Source: Bacteroidota bacterium (GTDB lineage Bacteria > Bacteroidota > Bacteroidia > Chitinophagales > Chitinophagaceae). From it: a stretch of DNA of 64,000 bases. Positions 26,882-37,423 of the stretch are shown one piece after another. The translations under genes and the position numbers were made by a program. The stretch spans positions 1 to 64,000 of the forward strand of contig CANGFA010000005.1 in NCBI GenBank assembly GCA_947453145.1, written 5' to 3'. The stretch's first letter is position 1. Each line of letters begins with the position of its first letter. The notes under the pieces are model-generated. The model had not been told where the DNA came from, searched no databases, and saw nothing but the letters and a program-made list of their open reading frames with translations.

Positions 26882-28692
26882 GCGAATCCGTATTTAGCTA
26901 AAATGGTGTCTACTCTTTTTTCAATTGCTGCGTCTTTAACAACTGGAGGTGCATGATGTTTTTTAATAGTCGCGTCTATAATTAAAGGACCCTTACTCCC
27001 CCAATGTTTATTTTCAACAAAAGCATCAATGCCGTCTATATCATGTGAAGGATTGGCGCGCGTAAATGCAGCCCATAAAAAGTTTTGCATATTACTTGCC
27101 ATCCAGGCCGCTTCTTCTGTTAAAACAATCATGGCAACTCCTTCGTTTTCTAATAATTCAGTGCCTAAACCATTTAACATTGTTTTTAATAACCCTGTAT
27201 TTATTTTGTTCGCATTTAACGCTATCACACCTGGCATAATTAAATGCGCATCGGCATTTAAATTTTCAATTGAATCAGGCACTATGGCTGCTAATATTCT
27301 TTTTACTTCCCCATAGGCAGCTAAAACCAATTTAGATCCGCTATTTAAATTTTCACCAGAGTAATCTAAAGTATCAATAGTAGTATTGGTATAAAAATGC
27401 AAGTCTCTCGTAAAATCCATACGTGCCAATATATAGGCAAAAAATGCTTGTTCATGATGCGTGTCTAATTTAAACTTAGCATTCACATCCTGCGCTGTGA
27501 TCCATAAAAATTTAGCTAAACTTAATTGACCAGTTCCTAAAATATGATTGGCAATGGTTAAAATTTCAGCTGGCTTTTTGGTTTGCATAAAGGGTGTATA
27601 CCTTTCACTTCCTATTGCTAACAATAGAGGGTGAACCCCTGCTGCATCTACTGCATGCACTTCTTGAAGTCCTGGTATTTCATTGGATATCGCAGCACCT
27701 GTCATGGAATGAATTATTTCACCGAAGCTTGTATCCTCCTGAGGTGGCCTTCCTACAACGGTAAATGCCCAAATTGCATTTTTTCTTGCATACACTTTAT
27801 GCACTTTCATTAAAGGAAAATCATGCTGCAAACTATAATATCCTAAATGATCCCCAAATGGACCTTCCGGTTTATTTTCATTTGGATATACTTCTCCCGT
27901 AATTACAAAATCAGCATCGGTACTCACACAATATCCATCTACATAAGTGTAGTTAAATCTTTTGCCCGCTAACACGCCAGCAAAATTCATTTCACTCATT
28001 CCCTCCGGAAGTGGCATTACTGCGGCAACACTATGTGCAGGTGGGCCACCCACAAAAACACTCACTTTCAAAGGCATGCCTTTGTTATTGGCCTTGGTTT
28101 GATGCACTCCTATTCCACGGTGTAATTGATAATGTAATCCTATTTCCTTATTCAATTCATAATCATTCCCATCCAATTGAATTCGATACATTCCTAAATT
28201 AGCATTTCCTATTCCTGGCTTATCTGCATCCTCGGTATACACTTGTGGCAAAGTCACAAAAGCACCCCCGTCCATGGGCCAATGTTTGATTAATGGTAAA
28301 TCACTAATGCTAATTTCCTCAAATAATACCGGCTTGGAAAATGGCATTCCATTAGGCAGGGCATTTATTGCAGCTGGCAATGCAGACAAAGTTTTTAATG
28401 GACTTTTAATTGCCGCAGTCGGATCAATTTTGATGTCAATTAATTGCTTTACGCTTTCTAAAGTATTTCTAAAAATAAATTGGCTGCGTTCCAAGGTGCC
28501 AAAAATATTGGAGGCTGCTCTAAACTTTGAACCTTTTACTTTTTCAAATAAAATAGCTGGACCTTTTTGTTCAAAAATGCGCAAATGAATAGCTGCCATT
28601 TCCAAATTGGGGTCAACTTCCTCCTTGATTCTTAATAATTGGCCATTACGTTCCAAGTCCAATAAACAAGCTTCTAAATTAGAATAAGCCAT
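26878..28692 (-). CDS. UbiD family decarboxylase (menaquinone type)
   Basis: 604 residues from MAYSNLEACLLDLERNGQLL. UbiD enzymes decarboxylate aromatic or unsaturated acids using prenylated FMN. Visible family parts are KGPAILFEKVKGS, MYRIQLDGNDYELNKEIGLH and NKPEGPFGDHLGYYS with the catalytic Glu/Arg region around EVYPNENKPEGPFGD. With mqnA in the same window it probably serves menaquinone synthesis by the futalosine route. An upstream in-frame extension to 28854 overlaps the divergent pdxJ and is rejected. Confidence 0.9.
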   Translation of the reverse strand: MAYSNLEACLLDLERNGQLLRIKEEVDPNLEMAAIHLRIFEQKGPAILFEKVKGSKFRAASNIFGTLERSQFIFRNTLESVKQLIDIKIDPTAAIKSPLKTLSALPAAINALPNGMPFSKPVLFEEISISDLPLIKHWPMDGGAFVTLPQVYTEDADKPGIGNANLGMYRIQLDGNDYELNKEIGLHYQLHRGIGVHQTKANNKGMPLKVSVFVGGPPAHSVAAVMPLPEGMSEMNFAGVLAGKRFNYTYVDGYCVSTDADFVITGEVYPNENKPEGPFGDHLGYYSLQHDFPLMKVHKVYARKNAIWAFTVVGRPPQEDTSFGEIIHSMTGAAISNEIPGLQEVHAVDAAGVHPLLLAIGSERYTPFMQTKKPAEILTIANHILGTGQLSLAKFLWITAQDVNAKFKLDTHHEQAFFAYILARMDFTRDLHFYTNTTIDTLDYSGENLNSGSKLVLAAYGEVKRILAAIVPDSIENLNADAHLIMPGVIALNANKINTGLLKTMLNGLGTELLENEGVAMIVLTEEAAWMASNMQNFLWAAFTRANPSHDIDGIDAFVENKHWGSKGPLIIDATIKKHHAPPVVKDAAIEKRVDTILAKYGFA

Positions 28693-28697
28693 TAGGG

Positions 28698-28718
28698 TAT
28701 ATTTGAGTTGCAAAAATA
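28698..28718. promoter_or_regulatory. Back-to-back -7 boxes for pdxJ and the ubiD-like gene
   Basis: TATATTTG (28698-28705, plus strand) serves pdxJ, 27 bp before its ATG. TATTTTTG (28711-28718, minus strand) serves the ubiD-like gene, 18 bp before its ATG. Both match TAnnTTTG exactly, so the two transcription units share a 40-bp intergenic region. Confidence 0.55.
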
Positions 28719-28732
28719 ACTTAAATTCGCTC

Positions 28733-29458
28733 ATGACTCGTTTAAGTGTAAACATAAATAAGATAGCCACCCTAAGAAATAGTCGTGGTGGCAATAATCC
28801 CAATTTAATAAAAGTGGCCATGGATTGTGAGCGTTTTGGCGCTGAGGGCATCACGGTGCACCCAAGGCCAGACGAAAGACATATTCGATACCAGGATGTT
28901 TATGATTTAACTAAAATTGTAACTACGGAGTTCAACATTGAGGGCAACCCTAAGGAGCAAAAATTTGTAGAGCTGGTTTTAGCAACTAAACCACACCAAG
29001 TAACCTTGGTTCCGGATGCGTTAAATCAACTGACCAGCGATCATGGATGGGACACGATAAATGAACAAGCTTATTTAAAAGAAATCATTGCCGTATTTAA
29101 AAATGCTGGGATACGAGTTTCCATTTTTGTAGATCCTATTATTGAAATGGTTAAAGGCGCTGCAACAATTGGTACCGATCGCATTGAATTATACACTGAG
29201 TCCTATGCAAAATTATTTGCAGAAGGCAAAAAAGAAGAAGCCATTGCCCCCTATTTAACTGCTGCAGCGGAAGCAAAAAAATTAGGGTTAGGTATTAATG
29301 CAGGCCATGATTTGGATCGATTAAACTTAGCATATTTAATTTCAACTATACCAACCATTGACGAAGTGAGTATTGGACATGCCCTCGTTGCGGATGCATT
29401 GTATTTAGGACTTGAAAATACCATTCAATTATACAAACGCGCTTTGCAAATTAAATAA
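28733..29458 (+). CDS. pdxJ: Pyridoxine 5'-phosphate synthase
   Basis: 241 residues. It joins 1-deoxyxylulose 5-phosphate and 3-amino-1-hydroxyacetone phosphate to make pyridoxine 5'-phosphate (vitamin B6). Start at MTRLSVNINKIATLRNSRGG, the family N-terminus; EGITVHPRPDERHI and GLGINAGHDLD are diagnostic. The longer frame from 28703 would begin inside the promoter. Confidence 0.97.
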   Translation: MTRLSVNINKIATLRNSRGGNNPNLIKVAMDCERFGAEGITVHPRPDERHIRYQDVYDLTKIVTTEFNIEGNPKEQKFVELVLATKPHQVTLVPDALNQLTSDHGWDTINEQAYLKEIIAVFKNAGIRVSIFVDPIIEMVKGAATIGTDRIELYTESYAKLFAEGKKEEAIAPYLTAAAEAKKLGLGINAGHDLDRLNLAYLISTIPTIDEVSIGHALVADALYLGLENTIQLYKRALQIK

Positions 29459-29490
29459 AATTTGAACTTTCATTTTCAATTAGCTATCCT

Positions 29491-30819
29491 ATGAGAAAAA
29501 ATATCGCAGTTTTTTTTGTTGTTATTTTATACAGCCTGCAAAGTTTTGCACAGGAAAAATTTGGCCCCACTCCTACTAAAGAACAATTAGCCTGGCATGA
29601 TAAAGAATTTTATTTGTTCATGCATTTTGGTCCCAACACTTTTACGGATCTAGAATGGGGACACGGCAGCGAGGACCCAAATGTATTTAATCCAACTGCT
29701 ATCGATTGCAACCAATGGGCGAGTATTGCAAAAGCAGCGGGCGCAAAAGGCATTATCATCACCGCAAAACACCATGATGGCTTTTGTTTATGGCCTAGCA
29801 AGTATAGCAAACACACGGTTAGAGAAAGTAAGTGGATGGACGGGAAAGGAGATGTATTAAAAATGTTATCCGAAGCTTGTAAAAAACAAGGTATAGAAAT
29901 GGGTGTATATATTTCACCTTGGGATCGCAATCATCCTGACTATGGAACGCCAAAATATAATGAGGTATATATAAATACCATGAAAGAATTACTAACTGGC
30001 TACGGCAAGTTTTTTGAATTGTGGTGGGATGGCGCCAATGGCGAAGGTCCTAATGGAAAGAAACAAGTGTATGATTTTACAAGATTTAAAGACAGTGCTT
30101 TAGCATACCAACCACAACTAGTTATATTTAGTGATATTGGCCCGCATGTAAGATGGGTAGGAAATGAAAATGGAATCATTGGTGAGACCAATTGGAACTT
30201 ATTAGATACAGCAGGTTTTAAAAGAGGCGAAGGTGCACCACCAAATGATACGTTAAACCGTGGTAATTACAATGGTAAAAATTGGATTGGTGCCGAAGCA
30301 GATGTGTCTATTCGCAAAGGATGGTTTTTTCATCCTGGCGAAGACAATACGGTAAAGTCGGGTGCTACCTTATTTGATTTATATTTAAAATCTGTAGGAC
30401 GTGGAGGCAATATGATATTGAATGTGCCGCCAAATAGAGCCGGATTAATTTCCAGTGTAGACTCTGCTGCTTTAATGGAATTTAAAAAAATTAGAGATCT
30501 CGCGTTTTCAAATAATGAGTTTAAAGGCGCTAAGATTTTGAAAACAAAAGACGCTATTGAAATTCATTTAGCAAAAGAAGTAAGTATAAATACCTTAGTA
30601 CTCTCAGAAAAAATTAGTTTTGGTCAAAGAGTGGTCAGCTTTAAAATAACAGGTGGTACTGATTTGAAAAAAATGGACCCAATTGTTTCAGCTACCACTA
30701 TTGGTCATAAACGAATTTTGCAATTCCCAACGCAAAAATTAAAATATTTCCGCATTCAGTTCACGGGGTACAAGGCAATTCCAATAATAGATGATATTAA
30801 GGCATATTTTGTGCCATAA
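29491..30819 (+). CDS. Alpha-L-fucosidase (GH29)
   Basis: 442 residues with signal peptide MRKNIAVFFVVILYSLQSFAQ. The GH29 catalytic barrel shows MHFGPNTFTDLEWG, IIITAKHHDGFCLWPS and the likely nucleophile aspartate in FFELWWDGANGEG (about D180). The C-terminal part (about 340-440) looks like a beta-sandwich. It releases fucose from glycans in the periplasm or outside. The genome window also has a fucosyltransferase (6278) and a GH20 enzyme. Confidence 0.92.
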   Translation: MRKNIAVFFVVILYSLQSFAQEKFGPTPTKEQLAWHDKEFYLFMHFGPNTFTDLEWGHGSEDPNVFNPTAIDCNQWASIAKAAGAKGIIITAKHHDGFCLWPSKYSKHTVRESKWMDGKGDVLKMLSEACKKQGIEMGVYISPWDRNHPDYGTPKYNEVYINTMKELLTGYGKFFELWWDGANGEGPNGKKQVYDFTRFKDSALAYQPQLVIFSDIGPHVRWVGNENGIIGETNWNLLDTAGFKRGEGAPPNDTLNRGNYNGKNWIGAEADVSIRKGWFFHPGEDNTVKSGATLFDLYLKSVGRGGNMILNVPPNRAGLISSVDSAALMEFKKIRDLAFSNNEFKGAKILKTKDAIEIHLAKEVSINTLVLSEKISFGQRVVSFKITGGTDLKKMDPIVSATTIGHKRILQFPTQKLKYFRIQFTGYKAIPIIDDIKAYFVP

Positions 30820-30840
30820 ACCCATTTAAGATAGATTATT

Positions 30841-30848
30841 TATCTTTG
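30841..30848 (+). promoter_or_regulatory. -7 box for purE
   Basis: TATCTTTG matches TAnnTTTG exactly, 15 bp before the purE ATG. Confidence 0.55.
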
Positions 30849-30863
30849 TAAAAAATAAGCAAA

Positions 30864-31385
30864 ATGGCCAATCCAGCAATTGTAGGTATTATTATGGGAA
30901 GCGATAGTGATTTAAATATTATGCAGGCTGCTGCCGATGTATTAAAGACATTCAATATCCCTTTTGAACTTACGGTTGTGTCTGCACACAGAACCCCTGA
31001 ACGCATGATGGACTATGCTAAAAATGCGCGAAAAAGAGGGCTCAAAGTAATTATTGCGGGTGCGGGTGGTGCAGCTCATTTACCCGGTATGGTGGCTGCT
31101 ATAACTAGTTTACCTGTAATTGGCGTCCCTATTAAATCCTCCAACTCCATTGATGGGTGGGATTCGGTTTTATCTATTTTACAAATGCCTGCTGGCGTAC
31201 CTGTTGCTACGGTTGCACTAAATGGAGCAAAAAATGCGGGTTTATTAGCTGCTCAAATTATAGGAAGTTCAGATGTTGCCATTGGTAATGCAATGGAAAA
31301 TTACAAGCAAAACATGGAAGCAGAAGTGCTAGCAAAAGTTGATAAAATGAAGGGTGACTTTAACAACGAGTTTGATCAAAAATAA
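30864..31385 (+). CDS. purE: N5-carboxyaminoimidazole ribonucleotide mutase
   Basis: 173 residues. It rearranges N5-CAIR to CAIR in purine synthesis. [11 protein letters not shown] (12-22), [11 protein letters not shown] with the catalytic histidine, and [14 protein letters not shown] identify PurE class I. The partner purK is not in this window. It has its own -7 box and stands alone. Confidence 0.96.
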   Translation: MANPAIVGIIMGSDSDLNIMQAAADVLKTFNIPFELTVVSAHRTPERMMDYAKNARKRGLKVIIAGAGGAAHLPGMVAAITSLPVIGVPIKSSNSIDGWDSVLSILQMPAGVPVATVALNGAKNAGLLAAQIIGSSDVAIGNAMENYKQNMEAEVLAKVDKMKGDFNNEFDQK

Positions 31386-31443
31386 GTAAAGCTATTAAGC
31401 GAATTATTTACAAGCTTAGAAGTTTTCTTTAATGTTATAATAA

Positions 31444-33045
31444 CTATTCTTCGGAGCTAAGTATGGCAAAGCTTTTCCCCATAATGTTTGAATGTTGTAT
31501 TATGGCATCCACCCAAGCCCATCCATAATCTCCTACCCATTCTGCAAAATTATCTGTTCTTTCTTGCAAACTATTTTCGGGAAATAAGGTTTGTTTAATA
31601 TGTTGTATGCGCTCCATTGCAATTGCTTGCTTACGTTTTTCTGCTTTCAACATTTTCTTTTCTAACTCCCCTAATTTTTTAGCAGACTGAATAGACAAAT
31701 TGGTCGTATGTGCTCCTAAAGTAGCATCTATATTTTCCACTTGTTCTTTGATGTTGGCATAAATTATTTCTAATTCCTTCATGGATTTAGACAAGGATAA
31801 ATTATGTTGAGTGTTTAATTTAACATAGGCCCTTTCTAAACTAAGTATGGGCTGGAATAAATCATTGAACGTAAATCCTAAATCGCTCCATTGCTTGGCC
31901 ATTTTTGCTTTTATAAACAAAAAGGAGTTTCTTAATTGTAAAACCGGATAATGCACATGAGCGGCCCCAAAAACATTTTTTAATTCCATCCAATAAGCCA
32001 ACTCCCCTCCGCCGCCAATAAATACAATACCAGGCAAAATAGTCTCTTGATATAATCCTCTTAAAATTACATTGGGGCTAAATCTTTCGGGATGGGAATG
32101 TAATTCCGAAATAATTTCTGCTTGCGTAAATGAAATATTGGTATCCACGATTGAATATGTACCCTCATTTAATTCTATGCGCGCGCGTAGATTGTCTTTT
32201 AAATAAAATAAATTAATAGCACGACCTTCTGTTTGCACATGATATTGCTCTCTCAATGTAGCAAGGGTTGGCTTTAATGCTTTTTGCGAAAACTGTTCCA
32301 CTAACTCTTTCTCCATCACCGGCACAAAACAAGATTTTAGTTTTGCATCATCAGGTTGTATCACTACTAATCCATATTGACCAAAATAGGCATGCACCAA
32401 TTGCAAAGTGGCCTCATTAATGGTTATTCCTTTTTTATATGCATCGGACAATGCTTTCAAAGCAGCATTACCTTCCTTTTTCACGGACCAATACCCTTCA
32501 ATATCTTTTAATAAACTTATCAAGGCATCATCTACTTTCATTCTGCCAATGGCACCCATTTGCTTGGTGGTCCATTTTAATTTATCTCCCCCTAAATAAA
32601 AACTCCCCACTTCGTCAATATCAGCATCCTCGGAGCCCATATAATATACCGGCACATAATTATTTTCCGGGAACTGCTTTTTTAATTCAGCTGCTATTTG
32701 AATTGCATGAATTATTTTATAAAAAAAGTATAAAGGCCCTGTAAAAATGTTTGGTTGGTGTGCAGTGGTAATTACAAAAGTATTTTCTGCTAATAATGCA
32801 TTTACATTATCGTTTACTGCATTTGTTGAAGGGATATTAGCATACTGTGCCTTTAAAACTTCCACAAGAAGGGGTCTATTCACCCCAAAATCTTTTCTTG
32901 CTTGTGTTGCTTGTTGTACACCTTCAAAATTGGGTGCATACTCCACAAAATTCATCGCAGTTCCCTTGCCTTCCACATAATCTCTTACTAACTGGCTAAA
33001 TAATCCAGTTGCATAATAAGGTATTTGTGTAGCGTTAAATTTCAT
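31444..33045 (-). CDS. bshC: Bacillithiol biosynthesis cysteine-adding enzyme
   Basis: 533 residues. BshC adds cysteine to glucosaminyl-malate, the last step of bacillithiol synthesis. The family is recognised from TTAHQPNIFTGPLYFFYKI, YVPVYYMGSEDADIDE and PGIVFIGGGGELAYWMELKN. A coiled-coil stretch (about 410-480) matches the known BshC architecture. Some Bacteroidetes have bacillithiol, consistent with this. It is divergent from the sterol desaturase gene. Confidence 0.94.
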   Translation of the reverse strand: MKFNATQIPYYATGLFSQLVRDYVEGKGTAMNFVEYAPNFEGVQQATQARKDFGVNRPLLVEVLKAQYANIPSTNAVNDNVNALLAENTFVITTAHQPNIFTGPLYFFYKIIHAIQIAAELKKQFPENNYVPVYYMGSEDADIDEVGSFYLGGDKLKWTTKQMGAIGRMKVDDALISLLKDIEGYWSVKKEGNAALKALSDAYKKGITINEATLQLVHAYFGQYGLVVIQPDDAKLKSCFVPVMEKELVEQFSQKALKPTLATLREQYHVQTEGRAINLFYLKDNLRARIELNEGTYSIVDTNISFTQAEIISELHSHPERFSPNVILRGLYQETILPGIVFIGGGGELAYWMELKNVFGAAHVHYPVLQLRNSFLFIKAKMAKQWSDLGFTFNDLFQPILSLERAYVKLNTQHNLSLSKSMKELEIIYANIKEQVENIDATLGAHTTNLSIQSAKKLGELEKKMLKAEKRKQAIAMERIQHIKQTLFPENSLQERTDNFAEWVGDYGWAWVDAIIQHSNIMGKSFAILSSEE

Positions 33046-33101
33046 AAAATAAATTGGGAACTCCCATTAATAGATTAAGACGCAAATTAAGATAAAAATG
33101 A

Positions 33102-33109
33102 TACATTTG
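33102..33109 (+). promoter_or_regulatory. -7 box for the sterol desaturase gene
   Basis: TACATTTG matches TAnnTTTG, 37 bp before the ATG at 33147. Confidence 0.45.
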
Positions 33110-33146
33110 GTAGCGTATTGCCTAACCAAAGACTAAATTATTAACT

Positions 33147-34415
33147 ATGGAAACATATGGTAAAATATTGATCATTGCCATGCCCCTTTTCTTACTACTA
33201 GTCTTATTTGAAAAATGGTATGGATGGCGAAAAGGAATGGATACTGTACGTACCTTAGACATGGTTTCTAGCCTTAGTTCCGGAGTTACCAATTCCACCA
33301 AAGATGTGTTGGGTTTAAGCATTGCCATAATTAGTTATGGCTGGTTGGTAAAGCATTTAGCCATTACTCATATTCAAGCTTCTTGGCTGCTATATATGAT
33401 CGCATTTTTAGCTTTAGATTTTTCGGGCTATTGGGTGCATCGCTTAGCTCATAGTGTTAATTTTTTCTGGAACAATCATATTGTACATCATAGTAGTGAG
33501 GAATTTAATTTGGCCTGTGCATTAAGACAAAGCATTTCGGTTTTTGTAAGAATTTATGCCGTACTCTTAATCCCTGCAGCCATTTTAGGCGTTCCCGAAA
33601 AAGTAATTGCAGTGGTAGCTCCATTGCATTTATTTGCACAATTTTGGTATCATACCCGCCATATTAATAAAATGGGTTTCTTGGAATATATCATTGTTAC
33701 GCCTTCTCATCATAGAGTTCACCATGCTATTAACCCTGAATATTTAGATAAGAATTATGGACAAATTTTTATTTTTTGGGATCGCCTATTTGGCACTTAT
33801 CAGGAAGAAGTGGATAGCATTCCAGCTGTTTATGGCGTAACTAGACCAGTGCGTACTTGGAACCCCATTAAAATTAATTTCATGCACATGTGGTTATTGA
33901 TAAAAGATGCTTGGCATGCTAAAAACTGGATGGATAAACTTCGGGTATGGTTTATGCCATTAGGATGGAGACCAACTGATGTTGCAGAAAAATATCCGGT
34001 ATACAAAATAGAAGACGTATACCATTTTGAAAAGTATGATACGCAAGCTAGCAAAGGGATATTGGTGTATTTATGGATACAATTATTTTGTCTACTCTTA
34101 TTAGTTAGTTATTTGTTTGGAAATATTGCCAGCATTGGTATGCCAAATATGTTTTACTATGGATTATTTATTTTCGTTCAAGTATATGCACTTACCGAAT
34201 TCATGGATCGCAATCCCAAAGCCTTAATAATTGAAGTTGTTAAGAACATGCTATGCGTTGCTGGCATCTTATATTATGGCGGATGGTTTGGACTACAAAA
34301 TCACTTTAATGCGAGTAGCTATATAATAATGGGGTATTTTATGGTGAGTACAGCTATCGTAGCCTCCTATACTAGCCAACTAGCTCGCCCTCTAAGTCGT
34401 AGTCGTACGCTTTAG
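33147..34415 (+). CDS. Sterol desaturase / fatty acid hydroxylase family protein
   Basis: 422-residue membrane protein with a di-iron histidine cluster: HRLAH (about 98-102), HHSSEEFN (about 114-121) and HHRVHHA (about 188-194). At least six hydrophobic segments, including a C-terminal block after about 305 not present in short family members. Likely an oxygen-dependent hydroxylase or desaturase of a lipid; substrate unknown. Its last 44 bp overlap the convergent rimO. Confidence 0.88.
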   Translation: METYGKILIIAMPLFLLLVLFEKWYGWRKGMDTVRTLDMVSSLSSGVTNSTKDVLGLSIAIISYGWLVKHLAITHIQASWLLYMIAFLALDFSGYWVHRLAHSVNFFWNNHIVHHSSEEFNLACALRQSISVFVRIYAVLLIPAAILGVPEKVIAVVAPLHLFAQFWYHTRHINKMGFLEYIIVTPSHHRVHHAINPEYLDKNYGQIFIFWDRLFGTYQEEVDSIPAVYGVTRPVRTWNPIKINFMHMWLLIKDAWHAKNWMDKLRVWFMPLGWRPTDVAEKYPVYKIEDVYHFEKYDTQASKGILVYLWIQLFCLLLLVSYLFGNIASIGMPNMFYYGLFIFVQVYALTEFMDRNPKALIIEVVKNMLCVAGILYYGGWFGLQNHFNASSYIIMGYFMVSTAIVASYTSQLARPLSRSRTL

Positions 34416-35682
34416 TAATTTTAACCATCACCATGTCACCGGACTTCAAACGCTTGGTAGTATTAATTACTACTTCGTTGTCTACTTCTACGCTATCAAA
34501 TTGAGTACGACCCAACCAACGACCTGCTTCTTTTTTATCAACGATTACTTTAAGCGTTTGACCTTCCTTGGCTTGATTAATGGCTAAGCTAATTTCTTGC
34601 TGTACTTCCATAATTTCTTCGGCACGACGTTGTTTTTCTTCCGCAGGAACATCGTCCACTAAATCATAAGCACTGGTATTTTCCTCATGGCTGTAAGTAA
34701 AGATTCCCACGCGATCAAATTTATGTAATTGTAAGAATTCTTTTAATTCCTCCACATCATCCAATGTTTCTCCTGGGAAACCAGTGATTAAAGTGGTTCT
34801 AATGGCAATGCCTGGCACACGTTTTCTGATTTCAATTATTAACTCGGTCATTTCCTCACGGGTAATATTACGACGCATGGCTTTTAGCATATTATTGCTT
34901 GCATGCTGCAAAGGAATATCAATGTATTTGCAAATATTATCACGCTCACGCATCGTATCCAATACTTCCAAAGGAAATTTACTCGGATAAGCATAATGCA
35001 AACGTATCCATTCCAAACCCTCTACATCTGCAAGCGCATTTAATAATTTTGGTAATGCGCGCTCCTTATAAATATCTAATCCATAATAAGTTAATTCTTG
35101 CGCGATAAGCATAACCTCCTTCACGCCTTTCCTTACCAAGCCTTTTGCTTCATCTACTAATTGCTCAATGGTTTTACTCACGTGTTGGCCACGCATTAAA
35201 GGAATCGCACAAAAAGCACAGGTGCGATTACAACCTTCACTAATTTTTAAATAAGCATAATGCTGAGGTGTACTCAATAAACGTTCTCCTAATAATTCTG
35301 CTTTATAATCGGCATTCAATTGATTCAACATTAAAGGAAGTTCCATAGTACCAAACCAAGCGTCCACTTCAGGAATTTCCGCTGCTAGGTCACCACGATA
35401 TCTTTCACTTAAACAACCGGTAACATATACTTTATCTAATTTTCCTTTTTGCTTTAAAGCCACCTGGTCCAAAATAGTGTTAACACTCTCCTCTTTTGCT
35501 TTATCAATAAACCCACAGGTATTCACCACTACAATATTATGATCCAATTTCTTATTCTCATGCACCACATCAATATCATTCGCCGCCAATTGACCACTTA
35601 ACATTTCACTATCCACAAGGTTTTTACTACAACCTAAAGTGATGATATTTACTTTGTTCTGTTTTAAAGATTTTGACTTCAT
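34372..35682 (-). CDS. rimO: Ribosomal protein S12 methylthiotransferase
   Basis: 436 residues. RimO methylthiolates an aspartate of ribosomal protein S12 using two Fe-S clusters. The N-terminal cluster cysteines are C18, C56 and C90; the radical-SAM motif CNRTCAFC has C151, C155 and C158. The C-terminal TRAM domain ends AYDYDLEGELVG, normal for RimO. It overlaps the convergent desaturase gene by 44 bp. Confidence 0.96.
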   Translation of the reverse strand: MKSKSLKQNKVNIITLGCSKNLVDSEMLSGQLAANDIDVVHENKKLDHNIVVVNTCGFIDKAKEESVNTILDQVALKQKGKLDKVYVTGCLSERYRGDLAAEIPEVDAWFGTMELPLMLNQLNADYKAELLGERLLSTPQHYAYLKISEGCNRTCAFCAIPLMRGQHVSKTIEQLVDEAKGLVRKGVKEVMLIAQELTYYGLDIYKERALPKLLNALADVEGLEWIRLHYAYPSKFPLEVLDTMRERDNICKYIDIPLQHASNNMLKAMRRNITREEMTELIIEIRKRVPGIAIRTTLITGFPGETLDDVEELKEFLQLHKFDRVGIFTYSHEENTSAYDLVDDVPAEEKQRRAEEIMEVQQEISLAINQAKEGQTLKVIVDKKEAGRWLGRTQFDSVEVDNEVVINTTKRLKSGDMVMVKITKAYDYDLEGELVG

Positions 35683-35755
35683 ATTGTTTGTTTGATCGTG
35701 TAGTATTTTTAAACTCCTACTGGTACAGCTTTGTTAAATTATAAATTGGGTGCTT

Positions 35756-37342
35756 TTATTTATTTACCTCGTTTGTGAAATGGAAAGTAATATCGGGGTT
35801 ATTGGTGATTTCTGTATTTAAGAACCATTCACTTTGCGCTAAATATACGGGCGAACCATCCTTATCCTCAGCAGCATTTTGTTGTTTAAAACGCAAAAAA
35901 TCATTCAGCTTATTTTTATCGGTTGAAGTTAACCAACAAGCTTTGTAAAAAGGAAGGGTTCTAAACTCACAAGCAGCGCCATATTCTTGCAACAAACGAT
36001 ACTGAATAACCTCAAATTGCAAATCTCCAACGCATCCAATAATTTTTTTATTGCCCCCAAACTGGGTAAACAACTGAGCTACGCCTTCATCTGTTAACTG
36101 TTGAATGCCTTTTTCCAATTGCTTTGTTTTCATTGGATCCTTATTAACCAATTCTTTAAAAATTTCTGGTGAGAAAGTGGGAATACCTGTGAAATAAAAC
36201 TTCTCACCTTCGGTTAATGTATCGCCTATTTTAAAGTTACCTGTATCAAATAAACCTACCACATCACCAGGATAAGCATCCTCAACAATATCTTTACTAC
36301 GTGCTAGGAAGGTGTATGGATTGGTAAAACGAACCTCTTTCTCCAAACGTACGTGCTTGTAATATTTATTACGCTCAAACTTACCGCTACATACCCGCAT
36401 AAAGGCAATACGGTCACGGTGCTTTGGATCCAAGTTGGCGTGGATCTTAAAAATAAATCCACTAAACTTATCTTCTCCTGCTTGCACTTTTCTAACGCTT
36501 GTATCACGATCACGAGGCGTAGGAGCTATTTGAATAAACGTATCCAACATTTCTTGAACACCAAAGTTGTTCACTGCCGATCCAAAAAAAACGGGCGCAA
36601 TTTTACCTTCTAAATAATCAGCAGGATTTAATGCACCATATACGCCATCAATTAATTCAACATCTTCTCTTAACAAATCGGCATCACGATCACCCACTTT
36701 TTGTTGCAATAAAGGACTTGATAAGTCCTCGATTGCTACCACATCCTCATCATCGGCCTTGGTGCTTGCCGTAAATAAACGCAAGCTTTTATCATGCAAA
36801 TTATAAACCCCTTTAAATTCCTTGCCACTATTAATTGGCCAGGTCATTGGGTGTAAAGAAATTTTTAATTCTGCTTCAATTTCTTCTAATAAATCGAATC
36901 GGTTTTTACCATCACGGTCCATTTTATTAATAAACACAATAACCGGTGTCGCACGCATACTACAAACTTCCATTAAACGACGTGTTTGTGGCTCTACCCC
37001 ATTCACACTATCAATCACTAATATTACACTGTCCACTGCAGTTAATGTACGATAGGTATCTTCCGCAAAATCCTTGTGACCAGGTGTATCTAATAAATTA
37101 ATTAGGTTGCCCTTATATTCAAATGACATTACCGATGTTGCCACCGAGATACCTCTTTGGCGTTCTATCTCCATGAAATCCGAAGTCGCATGCTTTTTAA
37201 TTTTATTGCTTTTAACCGCACCCGCCGTTTGAATAGCACCACCAAATAACAATAACTTTTCCGTTAAGGTAGTTTTACCAGCATCCGGGTGAGAGATAAT
37301 CGCAAAAGTCTTGCGCCTGTTTATTTCTTTTTCGTACTTCAT
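35756..37342 (-). CDS. prfC: Peptide chain release factor 3
   Basis: 528-residue GTPase that recycles release factors 1 and 2 from the ribosome. G1 [14 protein letters not shown], switch region [13 protein letters not shown]3 [11 protein letters not shown] and G4 NKMDRDG are present in order, with the RF3 C-terminal [12 protein letters not shown]. Length is normal. It is followed on the same strand by rimO 73 bp on. Confidence 0.97.
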   Translation of the reverse strand: MKYEKEINRRKTFAIISHPDAGKTTLTEKLLLFGGAIQTAGAVKSNKIKKHATSDFMEIERQRGISVATSVMSFEYKGNLINLLDTPGHKDFAEDTYRTLTAVDSVILVIDSVNGVEPQTRRLMEVCSMRATPVIVFINKMDRDGKNRFDLLEEIEAELKISLHPMTWPINSGKEFKGVYNLHDKSLRLFTASTKADDEDVVAIEDLSSPLLQQKVGDRDADLLREDVELIDGVYGALNPADYLEGKIAPVFFGSAVNNFGVQEMLDTFIQIAPTPRDRDTSVRKVQAGEDKFSGFIFKIHANLDPKHRDRIAFMRVCSGKFERNKYYKHVRLEKEVRFTNPYTFLARSKDIVEDAYPGDVVGLFDTGNFKIGDTLTEGEKFYFTGIPTFSPEIFKELVNKDPMKTKQLEKGIQQLTDEGVAQLFTQFGGNKKIIGCVGDLQFEVIQYRLLQEYGAACEFRTLPFYKACWLTSTDKNKLNDFLRFKQQNAAEDKDGSPVYLAQSEWFLNTEITNNPDITFHFTNEVNK

Positions 37343-37364
37343 TTTTATATTTCGATATTATCAA

Positions 37365-37405
37365 AAATGGCTCGCATTCAAAACAAATTGAATCACGAGC
37401 CATTT
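37365..37405 (-). terminator. lpdA terminator hairpin
   Basis: AAATGGCTCG (37365-37374) pairs with CGAGCCATTT (37396-37405), and an inner ATTCAA/TTGAAT stem extends the fold. On the minus strand it follows lpdA by 18 bp and ends in five T. Confidence 0.7.
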
Positions 37406-37423
37406 AATATATTCCTACACTAG

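Noticed and set aside
29491..30819. Type IX secretion C-terminal sorting domain on the secreted hydrolases
   Set aside because: The C-termini of the GH20, GH29 and M28 proteins do not show the conserved sorting-domain motifs, so no T9SS cargo is claimed.
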